A stretch of DNA of 64,000 bases from Idiomarina fontislapidosi. Its GTDB lineage: Bacteria; Pseudomonadota; Gammaproteobacteria; Enterobacterales; Alteromonadaceae. The stretch is from positions 248,001-312,000 of the forward strand of contig NZ_QJST01000002.1 in the NCBI RefSeq assembly GCF_003226255.1, written 5' to 3'. Shown in pieces: positions 27,327 to 37,645 of this stretch. Below the pieces are notes generated by a model. That model saw nothing but the letters and a program-made list of their open reading frames with translations, did no database searches and was not told where the DNA came from. Numbering within the stretch: the stretch's first letter is position 1; every line of letters begins with the position of its first letter. Both the position numbers and the translations under genes were made by a program.

Positions 27327-30251
27327 GTGATATCCAAGAAACTAAAACTGTTCACACTCGTTGTTGCTGTTTCACTATTCAGTATAGACAGTCACGCGCA
27401 AAACGCTCCTGCTAGTTCAGCCATACATACATTCGATTTTGAGCTACCCGTTGACCAGTCCATACACTATATGACCCGTCAAGCTTGGACCACGCGCAAT
27501 GGTCTGCCTCATAACTCAATTAATGCCATTGCCCAAGATAAACAGGGTTTCCTTTGGTTTGGCACTTGGCAAGGTCCCGTTCGGTTTGATGGCAAAGACT
27601 TTGATATCTACGACGATATTCGTGTTACTGGATTACCCGACATCGGGATTTTCTCAATCGCGCTCAATCCGTGCGATGACAGCATTTACGTTGCCGGCGC
27701 TCGCGGCGGTATTAGCCGTTTCCATGACAACAGATGGCTACCTCTTGAACCTGCGCCCCCGTTTATCAATGAAGTTGAGATTGATAAAAACTGCACTATT
27801 TGGGTGTCTAGCAGTGAGAAGGGGCTTATCAATTATGAAAATAATGAGCGTGTATCCCGCTTCACTACAGAACAGGGATTGCCGTCCAATAACGTCTACC
27901 AGAGCCGTGTAGACGCTAGCGGGAATTTATGGGCCGCTACTGCCGGTGGTCTCTCCGTTAAACGAGCCGGCGCGATGCGCTTTGAATTAATTGATGACTT
28001 ACCTGCGAACCGGGTCCGTAAGTTATTGATTGATTCGGATGGCCGACTATTGGTGGGTACCGGAAGTGGCTTGTATCGACAACAAGATGACAAATTTACG
28101 TTCGAAAAATTACTACCTAACCTAAACTTCACCATCAGCGCAATTAATAGGACACGAGACGGCGCGCTTTGGCTGGGCACTTACCGCAATGGCGTATTGC
28201 GCTTTTACAATGGTGAGTTGCAACAAGTCAATACGGACAATGGACTGCCGAATAATCACGTTCTCGATATATTGGAAGACCAAGAAGGCAGCGTGTGGGT
28301 ATCCACTCACGGTGGATTAATGCAGTTTCGTCGTTCACTATTTACGACCATGCAATCCCACAATGGGCTGGCGGGTGACTTTGTTCGCTCTGTGTATGAA
28401 TTTAACGACAAGCTTTACGTTGGTACCAGCAGTGGAATCAGCACACTGACCAAAGCGCAACTGGCAACGTTTGAATCGCCCCACCCGTTAGCCAATCAGT
28501 CAGTTTTATCCTTTTCTGAATACAATAACCAGCTGTTAATAGGTACCTATACGAACGGCTTGTTCATTTGGGATGGTGAGCGTGTAACTGACCACTTAAC
28601 GACCAAAAACGTGCTCAAATCAGATGAAGTACGAGCCATCGCTGGCTCCGAGAAGCACGGGCTCTTTCTCGGTTCTCCAGTTGGAGTCACTCAACTTAAG
28701 AAAACTGAGAAGGGTTGGCAGACTCGCTTGATAACCACTCAAGACGGACTGCAGAATAACTATATAACGACGCTGCGTATCATTGATAACAAACTCTGGG
28801 TGGCGTCTGTCAGCGGTCTGTCCATCGTTGATTTAGATGCATCATCGACAACCGAGTGGCAAGTGCGTCAACTTGATTTCAGTGATTTGCATGATGCACA
28901 ACTCACTTTCCAAATCAGCCAAAAGGGTCCGTATGTATTTTTGGCAACTGATCGGGGTTTAATTTACCACCACCAAAAGGAAGATACGTGGGCAATCATC
29001 AACCGTGATCAGGGGCTTCCTTTTGATAATTTTCTCGCGGTGTCATTTGATGGCGACGCAAATATTTGGCTTGGTTCAAACCGAGGAGCCATTTTTATTG
29101 CGCATGATGAGTTCGAGGACTTTCTCTCTGGAAAAACATCGCATCTGACCTATCAACGCTTTACCGAAGTTGATGGTATGGGCAGTTCACAAATAAATAG
29201 CGGTGGCCCTTCCATGATACGCAGTCAAAATGGACGAGTATGGATGAGCACCGCCCGCGGCGTTTCATCAGTTGCGCCTTCTGACCTTAAAGCAATGGTC
29301 CAAATAGCACCGCCGGCCGTCATTGCCTCCGTCACTGCCGATGGGCAGCGTGTGAGCTATGGCGGTCGAATTCCGGCCGATACTCAACGCTTGGTTGTAA
29401 ACTACGCAGGTCTTGGTTTTCTAATGGCTGACCATATCGAGTATCAAGTACGCCTTGTCGGCTTTGATGACCAATGGCTCAATCGCGGCTCGATGACTAC
29501 TTCGGAGTACACGTCACTACCAGCAAACGATTATATATTCCAAGTACGTGCGGCTTATCCGGGAGGCTCTTGGAGTGAACCCGCAAGCTTCGCTTTTGCA
29601 CGTTCGGAGCATCCTTGGCAGCAGTCATGGTTTTGGCTAAGTCTAGCAGTGGCGATAACAGGTATCGCTACCATGTTAGTACGCGCTCGTATACGTTTCT
29701 TAAGCAATCAACGCGCTCAGCTCGAACGCATGGTCGCAGAAAAAACAAGAGAACTTAAAGGCTTGGCGCGCCAAGACTCGCTCACTCAGCTGGGTAATCG
29801 ACGTGCATTTGATGAACAACTGCAATATGAGGTCAAGCGCTGTGAACGTTCAGCTCAGCCACTGTCGCTCGCCATCATCGATGTCGACCACTTTAAATTA
29901 ATCAATGACCGGTTTTTGCACGTCGTGGGCGATCAAGTCCTGATCGAACTCTCTACATTGTTGAGCAGTCTTCTGCGAGAGGTTGACTATGTAGCGCGAT
30001 GGGGCGGAGAAGAGTTTGCTTTGCTCATGCCTGAAACCAATGCAAAGGATGCTCTGCAAGCGGCTGAACGCATTCGACAAACGATTGAGGATGCCTCTTT
30101 TAATCACCTTGCCAATGATTTATCGGTTACTGTCAGTATTGGCGTGGCATCAAGTGAACACTATCCAAATCACAGTGCACTGTTAGTTGCAGCAGATAAA
30201 GCCTTGTACCAAGCAAAACAAGGCGGACGAAACAGAACGGAGTTAGCTTAA
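27327..30251 (+). CDS. Periplasmic beta-propeller sensor diguanylate cyclase (Reg_prop, Y_Y_Y, GGDEF)
   Basis: The product is 974 residues from a GTG at 27327, which gives a clean signal sequence (basic start, hydrophobic core, cut after SHA). An alternative TTG at 27252 would add 25 residues ahead of it. The periplasmic part holds about 14 two-component-regulator propeller repeats with recurring GLP.N and LW.GT elements (about 40-680), then a Y_Y_Y domain (about 690-770). One membrane helix near 790 leads to a coiled linker and a GGDEF domain with GGEEF and an intact I-site (REVD five residues before). It should convert an external signal, often a saccharide, into c-di-GMP. The DUF885 gene starts 2 bases downstream. 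Confidence 0.92.
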   Translation: MISKKLKLFTLVVAVSLFSIDSHAQNAPASSAIHTFDFELPVDQSIHYMTRQAWTTRNGLPHNSINAIAQDKQGFLWFGTWQGPVRFDGKDFDIYDDIRVTGLPDIGIFSIALNPCDDSIYVAGARGGISRFHDNRWLPLEPAPPFINEVEIDKNCTIWVSSSEKGLINYENNERVSRFTTEQGLPSNNVYQSRVDASGNLWAATAGGLSVKRAGAMRFELIDDLPANRVRKLLIDSDGRLLVGTGSGLYRQQDDKFTFEKLLPNLNFTISAINRTRDGALWLGTYRNGVLRFYNGELQQVNTDNGLPNNHVLDILEDQEGSVWVSTHGGLMQFRRSLFTTMQSHNGLAGDFVRSVYEFNDKLYVGTSSGISTLTKAQLATFESPHPLANQSVLSFSEYNNQLLIGTYTNGLFIWDGERVTDHLTTKNVLKSDEVRAIAGSEKHGLFLGSPVGVTQLKKTEKGWQTRLITTQDGLQNNYITTLRIIDNKLWVASVSGLSIVDLDASSTTEWQVRQLDFSDLHDAQLTFQISQKGPYVFLATDRGLIYHHQKEDTWAIINRDQGLPFDNFLAVSFDGDANIWLGSNRGAIFIAHDEFEDFLSGKTSHLTYQRFTEVDGMGSSQINSGGPSMIRSQNGRVWMSTARGVSSVAPSDLKAMVQIAPPAVIASVTADGQRVSYGGRIPADTQRLVVNYAGLGFLMADHIEYQVRLVGFDDQWLNRGSMTTSEYTSLPANDYIFQVRAAYPGGSWSEPASFAFARSEHPWQQSWFWLSLAVAITGIATMLVRARIRFLSNQRAQLERMVAEKTRELKGLARQDSLTQLGNRRAFDEQLQYEVKRCERSAQPLSLAIIDVDHFKLINDRFLHVVGDQVLIELSTLLSSLLREVDYVARWGGEEFALLMPETNAKDALQAAERIRQTIEDASFNHLANDLSVTVSIGVASSEHYPNHSALLVAADKALYQAKQGGRNRTELA

Positions 30252-30253
30252 TC

Positions 30254-32062
30254 ATGAAACATACCCTCATAGCTTTGACCCTTTTGAGTGTACTGTCAGG
30301 TTGCGGCGAAGCACCCACGCAGGGCCAGGACGGTCAAAAAGTATCATCGGTTACAAGTGTGTCGGTATCAGATAAATTGGATGAAATTTATCAAACCTAC
30401 TTTGATGAAAACCTAAAATTGAATCCGTTGACCGCCACTTACATGGGACGTGAAGAGTACAACGACAAACTCCCCAATTTTCTCTCGCCTGAGCACCGAC
30501 AGCGTCAGCTCGAACTAGAACAAACATATCTAGCTAAAATAGAATCCATTGACATTAACTCATTGACTGAGAGCCAAAAAATCAGCTATCAGATCTTTCG
30601 TCAAGATCGCATGGATGCAATTGCCAGCAGCGCGTTTCCATCGCACTTGATTCCAATTAACCAGTTTTACAACATTGCAAACCAATACGCCATGCTGGGC
30701 TCTGGCACATCCGCGCAGCCGTTTAATAATGCAACGGATTACGCAAACTGGGCTGCTCGAATGCAGCAGATTCCTGTGATATTTGATCAAGCCATCGAGA
30801 ATATGCAGCAAGGTATTGAACAAGATGTTGTGCAACCCAAGGTGCTGATCGAAAAGGCCATCGAACAGATCAGAGCGCAACACGTCAGCGATGTTAAACA
30901 AAGCATTTTCTGGCGCCCAGTCGATGATCTGCCGAAATCGTTATCGACACAAGAAAAGCAATCTATTGCTTCGCAATACACGCGTATTTTAACGGATGAT
31001 GTACTCCCCGCTTATCAACGCTTAGCGGATTATTTAGAACAAGACTACCTCCCTCACACGCGCACCGAAAGTTTTGGAATAGGCCAATTACCGAACGGCA
31101 AAGCGTGGTATCAGCACCAAATTAAAGTCAATACATCCGTTGATATTAGTGCCGATAAGGTGCATCAATTGGGCAAACAAGAGGTCGCACGCATTCACAG
31201 AGAAATGCGTAAAATCATGCAAGAAATCAACTTCGAAGGCGACCTAAACGCTTTCTTTGACTTTATGACCCATGATGAGCAATTTATTTATCCAAGCCGC
31301 CAAGCGATGTTAGAAGACTACCGCTCGTTACGTGCAATTGTCGACGAACGCGTTCCTAAGTTGTTCGATATTTTTCCAGAAGCTGATTACGAAGTAAGGC
31401 CGGTAGAACGTTTTCGCGAACAGTCAGCAAGTTCAGGTAGCTATCAGTCGGCGCCGCAAGATAATGCGCGTCCAGCCGTTTTCTACTTGAATACCTATGA
31501 TTTGGCGTCGCGTCCGACATGGGCAAAAACGGCGCTGTTTCTTCATGAAGCAGCACCAGGGCATCATTTTCAGATCAGTATCCAGCAAGAACTCGAGGGT
31601 TTGCCGCTGTTTCGTAAGTATGGTCGCGAAACCGCTTACACCGAGGGTTGGGGACTTTACGCTGAGTCGCTCGGTGATGAGCTAGGTTTATACCAAGACC
31701 CTTACCAACGCTTTGGTGCTTTAGCAGCAGAATTGTGGCGCTCGATTCGTTTAGTCACGGATACAGGGATTCATGATAAAGGTTGGACCCGCACCGAAGT
31801 ACTCGACTATATGTATAAGAATGCGCCCGTAGCAGAAGCTCGTGCCGTATCCGAAGCCGAGCGTTTTATGGCGCTTCCTGGTCAAGCACTTGCTTATAAA
31901 GTTGGTCAATTAAAAATAGCTGAACTACGCCGCATGGCAGAGCAAAAACTCGGCGCTAAATTCGACATCAAAGGATTTCATCGCGTTGTGTTAGAGGATG
32001 GTGCTTTACCGTTGTTTTTGCTCGAGAAAAAAGTCCGTCTGTGGATAGCTCAACAACTCTAA
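30254..32062 (+). CDS. DUF885 family lipoprotein, putative zinc carboxypeptidase-like
   Basis: This 602-residue protein begins with a lipoprotein signal (lipobox LSGC, cysteine at residue 17), so it should be anchored in the envelope. The DUF885 hallmark [10 protein letters not shown] is near residue 435, followed by [16 protein letters not shown], where the second acidic metal ligands lie. The family is distantly related to M32/gluzincin-type peptidases; activity has been shown for few members to my knowledge. It follows the propeller diguanylate cyclase by 2 bases, so the two are cotranscribed. It converges on and overlaps the DUF2256 gene by 4 bases. Confidence 0.88.
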   Translation: MKHTLIALTLLSVLSGCGEAPTQGQDGQKVSSVTSVSVSDKLDEIYQTYFDENLKLNPLTATYMGREEYNDKLPNFLSPEHRQRQLELEQTYLAKIESIDINSLTESQKISYQIFRQDRMDAIASSAFPSHLIPINQFYNIANQYAMLGSGTSAQPFNNATDYANWAARMQQIPVIFDQAIENMQQGIEQDVVQPKVLIEKAIEQIRAQHVSDVKQSIFWRPVDDLPKSLSTQEKQSIASQYTRILTDDVLPAYQRLADYLEQDYLPHTRTESFGIGQLPNGKAWYQHQIKVNTSVDISADKVHQLGKQEVARIHREMRKIMQEINFEGDLNAFFDFMTHDEQFIYPSRQAMLEDYRSLRAIVDERVPKLFDIFPEADYEVRPVERFREQSASSGSYQSAPQDNARPAVFYLNTYDLASRPTWAKTALFLHEAAPGHHFQISIQQELEGLPLFRKYGRETAYTEGWGLYAESLGDELGLYQDPYQRFGALAAELWRSIRLVTDTGIHDKGWTRTEVLDYMYKNAPVAEARAVSEAERFMALPGQALAYKVGQLKIAELRRMAEQKLGAKFDIKGFHRVVLEDGALPLFLLEKKVRLWIAQQL

Positions 32063-32226
32063 CTATCTTTAAGCCGCTGGCGTGCAACACTGCGCGCCAG
32101 CCCAGCGCAGCGCTTTGAACAATATTTCACATGCTCCCAGTCGCGCTCCCACTTTTTCCGCCAGACAAACGGTCGTTGACAGTGCGCGCACACCTTAGAG
32201 GGTAAATGAGGTTTCTTATGCGCCAT
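32059..32226 (-). CDS. DUF2256 small cysteine-rich protein
   Basis: This 55-residue protein starts at the ATG at 32226, giving the family's usual N-terminus [13 protein letters not shown]. Four cysteines in C-x2-C and C-x3-C pairs ([10 protein letters not shown] and KYCSKRC) suggest a single zinc ribbon, with a WRKKW motif between them. Function is unknown. A longer in-frame version up to 32340 would overlap the phospholipase gene and has no family support. It follows the phospholipase D-like gene by 1 base and is the last gene of that run. Confidence 0.85.
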   Translation of the reverse strand: MAHKKPHLPSKVCAHCQRPFVWRKKWERDWEHVKYCSKRCAGLARSVARQRLKDS

Positions 32227-32227
32227 A

Positions 32228-33598
32228 TTAAAGTAAGTGATCAACGGGTAAACGTGCCGTAAGCCAAACCACAAAACGACGTCGAAGACCCGCATCAGGC
32301 TCTCGATAAATACGTCTAACAGGGACATGACTCCGATCAACCCAGTATAGTTTATAAAACCGATTCAACCGGACTTGATACGCACGCAACGGCAATTCGT
32401 GATCAAATATTTCGATGATACGTTTTGCCAATTGAGGTGATTCAATAATAAGACCGGCTTCTGTATTGATCTGAGCAGACCGCGGATCAAAATTAAAAGA
32501 ACCAACAAATACCGACCGCTCATCGACCGTAACAGTTTTAGCGTGCAGACTGGTCGCTGACCGGCGAAAATATGGTAGCACGCGGTTCTGTGACGATTCA
32601 TCAATGCGCCGGAGTTCATAAAGCTTCGCGCCTGCGGTCAGTAACCGTCGACGTCGACGTTGATAACCCGCATGAACAGCGGGCACGTCCGTCGCAGCGA
32701 GGGAATTGGTCAGCACTTGAAATTGAATACCACGTTCGAGCATCGATTCGATTTGCTGCACACCATTTTGAGTCGGCACAAAATAAGGGGAGACCATGCG
32801 GACTTGATACTTGGCTTTGCTTAGCACTTTGACCATTTGCTGTACAACCAAACGCGATGGTTTGTGCGACAACGATGCCTTATAGGGGTCATCACTTATC
32901 CATTGAGCTTCAGCAGTTTGCCATGCAACCTGTGTTAAGTTGAGCTCGTCGTCGGCGAGGCCACCAAATACGTACTCATTTAGCTGTTCCGCATGCGCTT
33001 CTTTACTAAACTGTTGCCAGCGTTGAAGAAACGCCTCGGTACGGCTCCGTCCTGCAATATTTTCAATCGAGACGGCTAGATCGCAGCGCCAATAGCTTAA
33101 CCAATCATTGGCTATTTGTGTAACGCCTGGACCTTTCATTATCACGTCTAAATCGGAAAATAATTGACCCGAATGCGTACCAAAGTATTCATCACCAATG
33201 TTACGCCCGCCGACAATGGCATACCGATCATCGACAATAAATGCCTTATTATGCATACGCCGATTCACACGACGAAAGTCAGTAAAGTAATTTAACCAGC
33301 GCAGTTTGCGATGCACCAGCGGGTTGAACAGTTTGACGTGAAAGTGTGGATGTTCGCTTAAATCACGAAGTAATTGCTCAGTGGGCTTGCTACTGAAGTC
33401 GTCCAGTAATAAGTAAACCTGAACACCTCGCTCGAGTGCTTGTTTGCATTCGTTCAGCAGCGTTAACCCACTGGCATCGTCTCGCCAGATATAATACTGC
33501 AGCTTGATCGAATGCTGCGCTAAGCGAATCAGCGCCACGCGATGGCGTAGGCTATCACGCGCATCCTCGAGCAAAGCAAACTGGTTACCGTGTGTCAT
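32228..33598 (-). CDS. Phospholipase D-family protein (ClsC-like cardiolipin synthase)
   Basis: The 456-residue product has two full HKD motifs: [18 protein letters not shown] (near 116-133) and [18 protein letters not shown] (near 354-371). No N-terminal membrane helices are evident, which is like ClsC rather than ClsA. The expected reaction is transphosphatidylation that builds cardiolipin or remodels phospholipid at the inner membrane. PLD nuclease activity cannot be excluded. Its start overlaps the VWA gene by 4 bases and it is cotranscribed with the MoxR-VWA pair, an association I do not recall as standard for cardiolipin synthases. Confidence 0.88.
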   Translation of the reverse strand: MTHGNQFALLEDARDSLRHRVALIRLAQHSIKLQYYIWRDDASGLTLLNECKQALERGVQVYLLLDDFSSKPTEQLLRDLSEHPHFHVKLFNPLVHRKLRWLNYFTDFRRVNRRMHNKAFIVDDRYAIVGGRNIGDEYFGTHSGQLFSDLDVIMKGPGVTQIANDWLSYWRCDLAVSIENIAGRSRTEAFLQRWQQFSKEAHAEQLNEYVFGGLADDELNLTQVAWQTAEAQWISDDPYKASLSHKPSRLVVQQMVKVLSKAKYQVRMVSPYFVPTQNGVQQIESMLERGIQFQVLTNSLAATDVPAVHAGYQRRRRRLLTAGAKLYELRRIDESSQNRVLPYFRRSATSLHAKTVTVDERSVFVGSFNFDPRSAQINTEAGLIIESPQLAKRIIEIFDHELPLRAYQVRLNRFYKLYWVDRSHVPVRRIYREPDAGLRRRFVVWLTARLPVDHLL

Positions 33599-34764
33599 CT
33601 AAGATGCTCGATTGCCTGCTGTATCCCGGCGAGGGTGAGTGCTTCCATGCGGTTTGACATAATTTCATTAATTAAATAAATCGAAGGATAGTACTTCCAA
33701 TGCGGTTCGGGCTGCGGATTTAACCACACTGCACGCTCAAAGCGTGTCAGCAAACGCTCAAGCCACACCTTGCCAGGTTCCTCATTCCAATGCTCAACAC
33801 TACCACCTGGAAACGCGATCTCATAAGGCCCCATGGTGGCATCACCGACAATAATCAAGCGATAATCCTCACCAAAACGTTTAATCAACGATTCGGTACT
33901 GACAAAACTCGAACGTCGACGCGCATTGTTGTGCCAAACTCCTTCATAAACGCAGTTATGAAAATAAAAGCGCTCTAAGTTATGAAACTCCCCCTTCAAC
34001 GCGGTAAATAACTGCTCAACCTGATAAATATGGTCGTCCATCGAACCGCCAATATCGAGCAATAGGAGAACATTAACGGCATTGTGCCGTTCCGCTTGCC
34101 ACTTCAGATCGAGCAGCCCACCTTTCTTGCTTGTGGCGCGAATCGTTTCATCCAAATCGAGCTCTGTTTGCGCGCCGGTTCGCGCAAACTGTCGCAAAGA
34201 ACGGAGCGCCAGCTGATAGGATCGTTGCTCGAGCGCAGCATCTTCATCTAAGTCACGGAATTCACGTTTATCCCATACCTTCGCCGCACTGCGATTACGA
34301 TTACCCTCTTGACCAATACGAATGCCGTTAGGGTGATAGCCATAGGCACCGAACGGCGACGTGCCCCCCGTACCTATCCATTTATTACCGCCCTGATGCC
34401 GAGACTGTTGCTCCTTTAAACGCTCTTTAAACGCCTTCATTAGCTCATCTAGACCGCCCAGCTCATTTAACTTTTGCTTATCTTCCTCGGACAAGTCGCG
34501 CATCAACGGATTATTCAGCCAGTCCTCTGGAATTTGCTCGGCAACGTCAACCTCAGACACCTTATCGATATATTCAGCGAATGCGCGGTCAAAGCGGTCA
34601 AAATACCGCTCGTCCTTAACCAGCATGACTCGCGATAATTGATAAAAGTCATCGATACTGCCCCAAATGACACCTTTTTCGAGCGCTTCAAGCAGCGTTA
34701 AATACTCTGTAATGGAGGTCTTAAGACCGTGTTTTCGTAGCGTAAAATAAAATTCAGTAAGCAC
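33595..34764 (-). CDS. VWA domain protein, CoxE-like, MoxR partner
   Basis: The C-terminal half (about residues 215-380) is a von Willebrand A domain with the MIDAS motif DIGGSM. The N-terminal half is helical and charged, as in the CoxE-like group. Such proteins act with MoxR AAA+ ATPases in metal insertion or complex maturation. I choose the GTG at 34764, giving 389 residues, because related proteins start at this point of the alignment; an ATG at 34800 would add 12 residues. It overlaps the moxR gene upstream and the phospholipase gene by 4 bases downstream. The C-terminal VWA argues against the MoxR-associated membrane BatA type, since no membrane helix is present. Confidence 0.88.
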   Translation of the reverse strand: MLTEFYFTLRKHGLKTSITEYLTLLEALEKGVIWGSIDDFYQLSRVMLVKDERYFDRFDRAFAEYIDKVSEVDVAEQIPEDWLNNPLMRDLSEEDKQKLNELGGLDELMKAFKERLKEQQSRHQGGNKWIGTGGTSPFGAYGYHPNGIRIGQEGNRNRSAAKVWDKREFRDLDEDAALEQRSYQLALRSLRQFARTGAQTELDLDETIRATSKKGGLLDLKWQAERHNAVNVLLLLDIGGSMDDHIYQVEQLFTALKGEFHNLERFYFHNCVYEGVWHNNARRRSSFVSTESLIKRFGEDYRLIIVGDATMGPYEIAFPGGSVEHWNEEPGKVWLERLLTRFERAVWLNPQPEPHWKYYPSIYLINEIMSNRMEALTLAGIQQAIEHLR

Positions 34765-35584
34765 GAGACGCCCGCTCAATGAGTTCGATATCTTGCTCAT
34801 GTTTTAACAAGGCTCCCGCGAGTGGAAGCATCGATGGCCGTTCACGATACTCGGCTAACTGTTCGGGTGTAATATCTTCGGTGAGCAATAAGCGAATCCA
34901 GTCTAACAGTTCCGAGGTGGATGGTTTTTTCTTCAGTCCAGAAATACCACGCACACCAAAAAATACCGCCAATGCTTCATCGAGCAAGCGCGGCTGTAAA
35001 TTCGGATAATGCACCTGAACGATATCGCTCAACGTCGCCTCGTCTGGGAACTGGATATAGTGAAAAAAACAGCGCCGTAAAAACGCATCAGGCAAGGTCT
35101 TTTCGTTGTTCGAAGTAATAATCACAATAGGACGCTGCTTCGCTTCGACTTGCTCACCGGTTTCATAAACATGAAATGCCATTTGGTCGAGCTCTTGAAG
35201 CAGATCGTTTGGAAACTCAATGTCGGCCTTGTCGATCTCATCGATTAACAATACCGGTCGCTGCTCTGACGTAAATGCCTGCCACAGCTTACCTGGCTTA
35301 ATATAGTTCGATATATCGTGTACTTTTTCGCTACCCAACTGGCTATCACGCAAACGTGACACCGCATCGTATTCATACAGGCCTTGTTGTGCCTTGGTCG
35401 TCGACTTGATATTCCACTGTAAGAAAGGTGCATCCAATGAATCGGCTAATTCCATCGCCAAACGTGTTTTACCGGTCCCGGGTTCGCCTTTTAATAGTAA
35501 TGGCTTCTCCAACGTCACGGCAGCATTCACCGCTTGTGACAAACCTTCGGATACGATGTAACGTTCTGTACTTTTAAAGCTCAT
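34754..35584 (-). CDS. MoxR-family AAA+ ATPase
   Basis: This 276-residue ATPase carries Walker A GEPGTGKT (near residues 33-40), Walker B VLLIDEID (near 112-119), a sensor-1 region (IITSNNEKTLPDAFLRR, including the arginine finger) and a C-terminal lid. MoxR proteins act as chaperones together with VWA proteins. Its partner gene follows with an 11-base overlap. It shares one base (TAATG) with the upstream hybrid kinase gene, so kinase, ATPase and VWA protein are translationally coupled. Substrate of the chaperone pair is unknown; the downstream phospholipase is a candidate. Confidence 0.93.
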   Translation of the reverse strand: MSFKSTERYIVSEGLSQAVNAAVTLEKPLLLKGEPGTGKTRLAMELADSLDAPFLQWNIKSTTKAQQGLYEYDAVSRLRDSQLGSEKVHDISNYIKPGKLWQAFTSEQRPVLLIDEIDKADIEFPNDLLQELDQMAFHVYETGEQVEAKQRPIVIITSNNEKTLPDAFLRRCFFHYIQFPDEATLSDIVQVHYPNLQPRLLDEALAVFFGVRGISGLKKKPSTSELLDWIRLLLTEDITPEQLAEYRERPSMLPLAGALLKHEQDIELIERASRAY

Positions 35585-37551
35585 TAACTTTTTACCTTAT
35601 CGAGTCGATTCAAAATTCGCGCTAAGTCAGCCTTAACGAATGGCTTTGTCAGGTAGTCGTCCATGCCTGACCTTAAAGCCTGTGTACGGGTCTCAGGATA
35701 CGCATTAGCCGTTAGTGCGACAATATGAGGTTGGTTAACGGGTAAATCTCGAATACGCTGCGTCGTCTCCATACCATCCATCAGTGGCATGTGAAGATCC
35801 ATAAACACCACCTCTATAGGATGACGTTTCAAAAACTCCACTGCTTCTTGTCCACTCGACGCCTTGATCACCTGTTGATCGAGCGAGATCAGCATTTCAC
35901 TGACAATTAACTGGTTAATTGGATTGTCATCAACCACTAGGATTCTGCGCGGTGCAAGCTCGGGTAGCCGAGGTTGATCCAACGCCTCGGGATTCACCTG
36001 ATCGCTGTACACCGCATACATCGGCAGGCGTAAACTAAAACAAGCGCCCTGCTCTGGTTCGCTTTCAACCTGAATCGAGCCGTTCAGTAATTGCACTAGG
36101 TTGCGTACGATCGCCAATCCCAAGCCACTACCGCTTTGCTTTTTAGTCAATCCTTGCTGTTCCTGCTCAAATAATTGCCAAATGCGTTGTGTATCGCGTA
36201 TACCCGATCCTGTATCTTTCACCTCAATCAATAACTCACCCTGTTCACGGGTCGGATTACCAGAAGACTCAAGCGCATGCCAGCCAAGACTCAATGTAAT
36301 GGTGCCCTGACTGGTAAACTTCACAGCATTATTAAGCAAGTTCGTCAGTATCTGTACGATGCGCGCACGATCACTGTAAATCCGTTCTGGCATCGAGTTA
36401 CTCCGCTCAATCACAAACTCAACACCCTTGTCCTCGATTGGTAAACGATACAGTGCCTCAATATGTTGCATAATTCGGGGGAGCAGTAAAACGTCTTTAT
36501 TCAGCTTAAGTTGCCCCTCCTCAGCACGAGTTAAATCCAACAAGTCATTGAGCATTTGTAATAAATGGTCACCACTCTCTTTGACGGTCAGTAACAACTT
36601 TCGTTGGTGCTCATTAAGTTCGGTACCCTCCAAAACGCCTACCAACCCCAGAATACCGTGTAACGGTGTACGTACTTCGTGTGACATGTTGGCTAAAAAT
36701 ACATTTTTTGCACTGGCCGCCCGACGTGCATTTATTTCTGCTTGTTTTTGCTCCGTTACATCCGTTACCGTGCCAGCATATCGCGTTGCATTACCATGCT
36801 CATCGCGTTCGATTACACGCCCGCGATCAAGCACGTAAACATAATGACCGTCGCGGTGACGAATACGGTGTTGGCTCTCATAAAAGGGGGTAATACCATC
36901 GAGGTGGTCTTTAACAGCTCGCCAAACACGGTCGTAATCATCCGGGTGGAGTCGACTCGACCAACTGTAAGGACTTTGCGCGATTTCCTCTTTCGACCAG
37001 CCAAAAATCTGCGCCCAACGATCATTAAATACCGTTAAGTTTGATTGGGGATTCCACTCCCAAGTACCCAACCGAGTCGCATCGAGTAATAGCTGTAATC
37101 GATTGCGTTCCGTTTCTAATTTTATCTCGAGTTCTTTACGTTCTGTAATATCAATCAAGTAACCGAACAACAGCGGCACACCGTCTTCGGTATCCATTTT
37201 TATAATGGACGTGTCAGACACCCATACATGACGCCCATTTTTATGTCGAATGCGGTAATCATTGTGAGTGATTCTATAGCCTGTTTCACCGCTTTTTAAG
37301 CGTCTTACCTCTTCGTTTACTCGAGGCAGATCATCCTCATGCACAAGAAATTTAAAGTGCACCTCGCGCTCAAGAAACTGTTGTTTGGTATAGCCGAAAA
37401 TTGATTCTACGTTGTCAGATACATACCGAACGGGCCACAGCTCCGTGTCTTGCCAAACAAATAGACACATACTATTGCCGGCAGCAAGTAGCTCCGCAAA
37501 GTTCTGGTTACCAATCTGTTGCGGATTTGGAACGCTTAATCGGTCTTTCAT
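35584..37551 (-). CDS. PAS-PAS hybrid histidine kinase with receiver domain
   Basis: This 655-residue protein has two PAS/PAC modules (about residues 20-140 and 150-275), a dimerisation domain with the phosphoacceptor histidine in FLANMSHEVRTPLHG (near 295), a HATPase domain with GSGLGLAIV (near 475), and a C-terminal receiver with the aspartate in FMDLHMPLMDG (near 583). No membrane helix is evident, so it senses a cytoplasmic cue. There is no HPt domain or DNA-binding output, and no separate response regulator gene nearby. It is coupled to the MoxR gene. The gap to the patatin gene upstream is 94 bases without a clear terminator. Confidence 0.94.
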   Translation of the reverse strand: MKDRLSVPNPQQIGNQNFAELLAAGNSMCLFVWQDTELWPVRYVSDNVESIFGYTKQQFLEREVHFKFLVHEDDLPRVNEEVRRLKSGETGYRITHNDYRIRHKNGRHVWVSDTSIIKMDTEDGVPLLFGYLIDITERKELEIKLETERNRLQLLLDATRLGTWEWNPQSNLTVFNDRWAQIFGWSKEEIAQSPYSWSSRLHPDDYDRVWRAVKDHLDGITPFYESQHRIRHRDGHYVYVLDRGRVIERDEHGNATRYAGTVTDVTEQKQAEINARRAASAKNVFLANMSHEVRTPLHGILGLVGVLEGTELNEHQRKLLLTVKESGDHLLQMLNDLLDLTRAEEGQLKLNKDVLLLPRIMQHIEALYRLPIEDKGVEFVIERSNSMPERIYSDRARIVQILTNLLNNAVKFTSQGTITLSLGWHALESSGNPTREQGELLIEVKDTGSGIRDTQRIWQLFEQEQQGLTKKQSGSGLGLAIVRNLVQLLNGSIQVESEPEQGACFSLRLPMYAVYSDQVNPEALDQPRLPELAPRRILVVDDNPINQLIVSEMLISLDQQVIKASSGQEAVEFLKRHPIEVVFMDLHMPLMDGMETTQRIRDLPVNQPHIVALTANAYPETRTQALRSGMDDYLTKPFVKADLARILNRLDKVKS

Positions 37552-37645
37552 TTATTTGCGCACAATCTAGGAATAACAAACTTCATTCTAACCACAAAAC
37601 AGTCGTAAAGAGCAATTTCGATTACTTCATCGTTTTTTATCGCGA

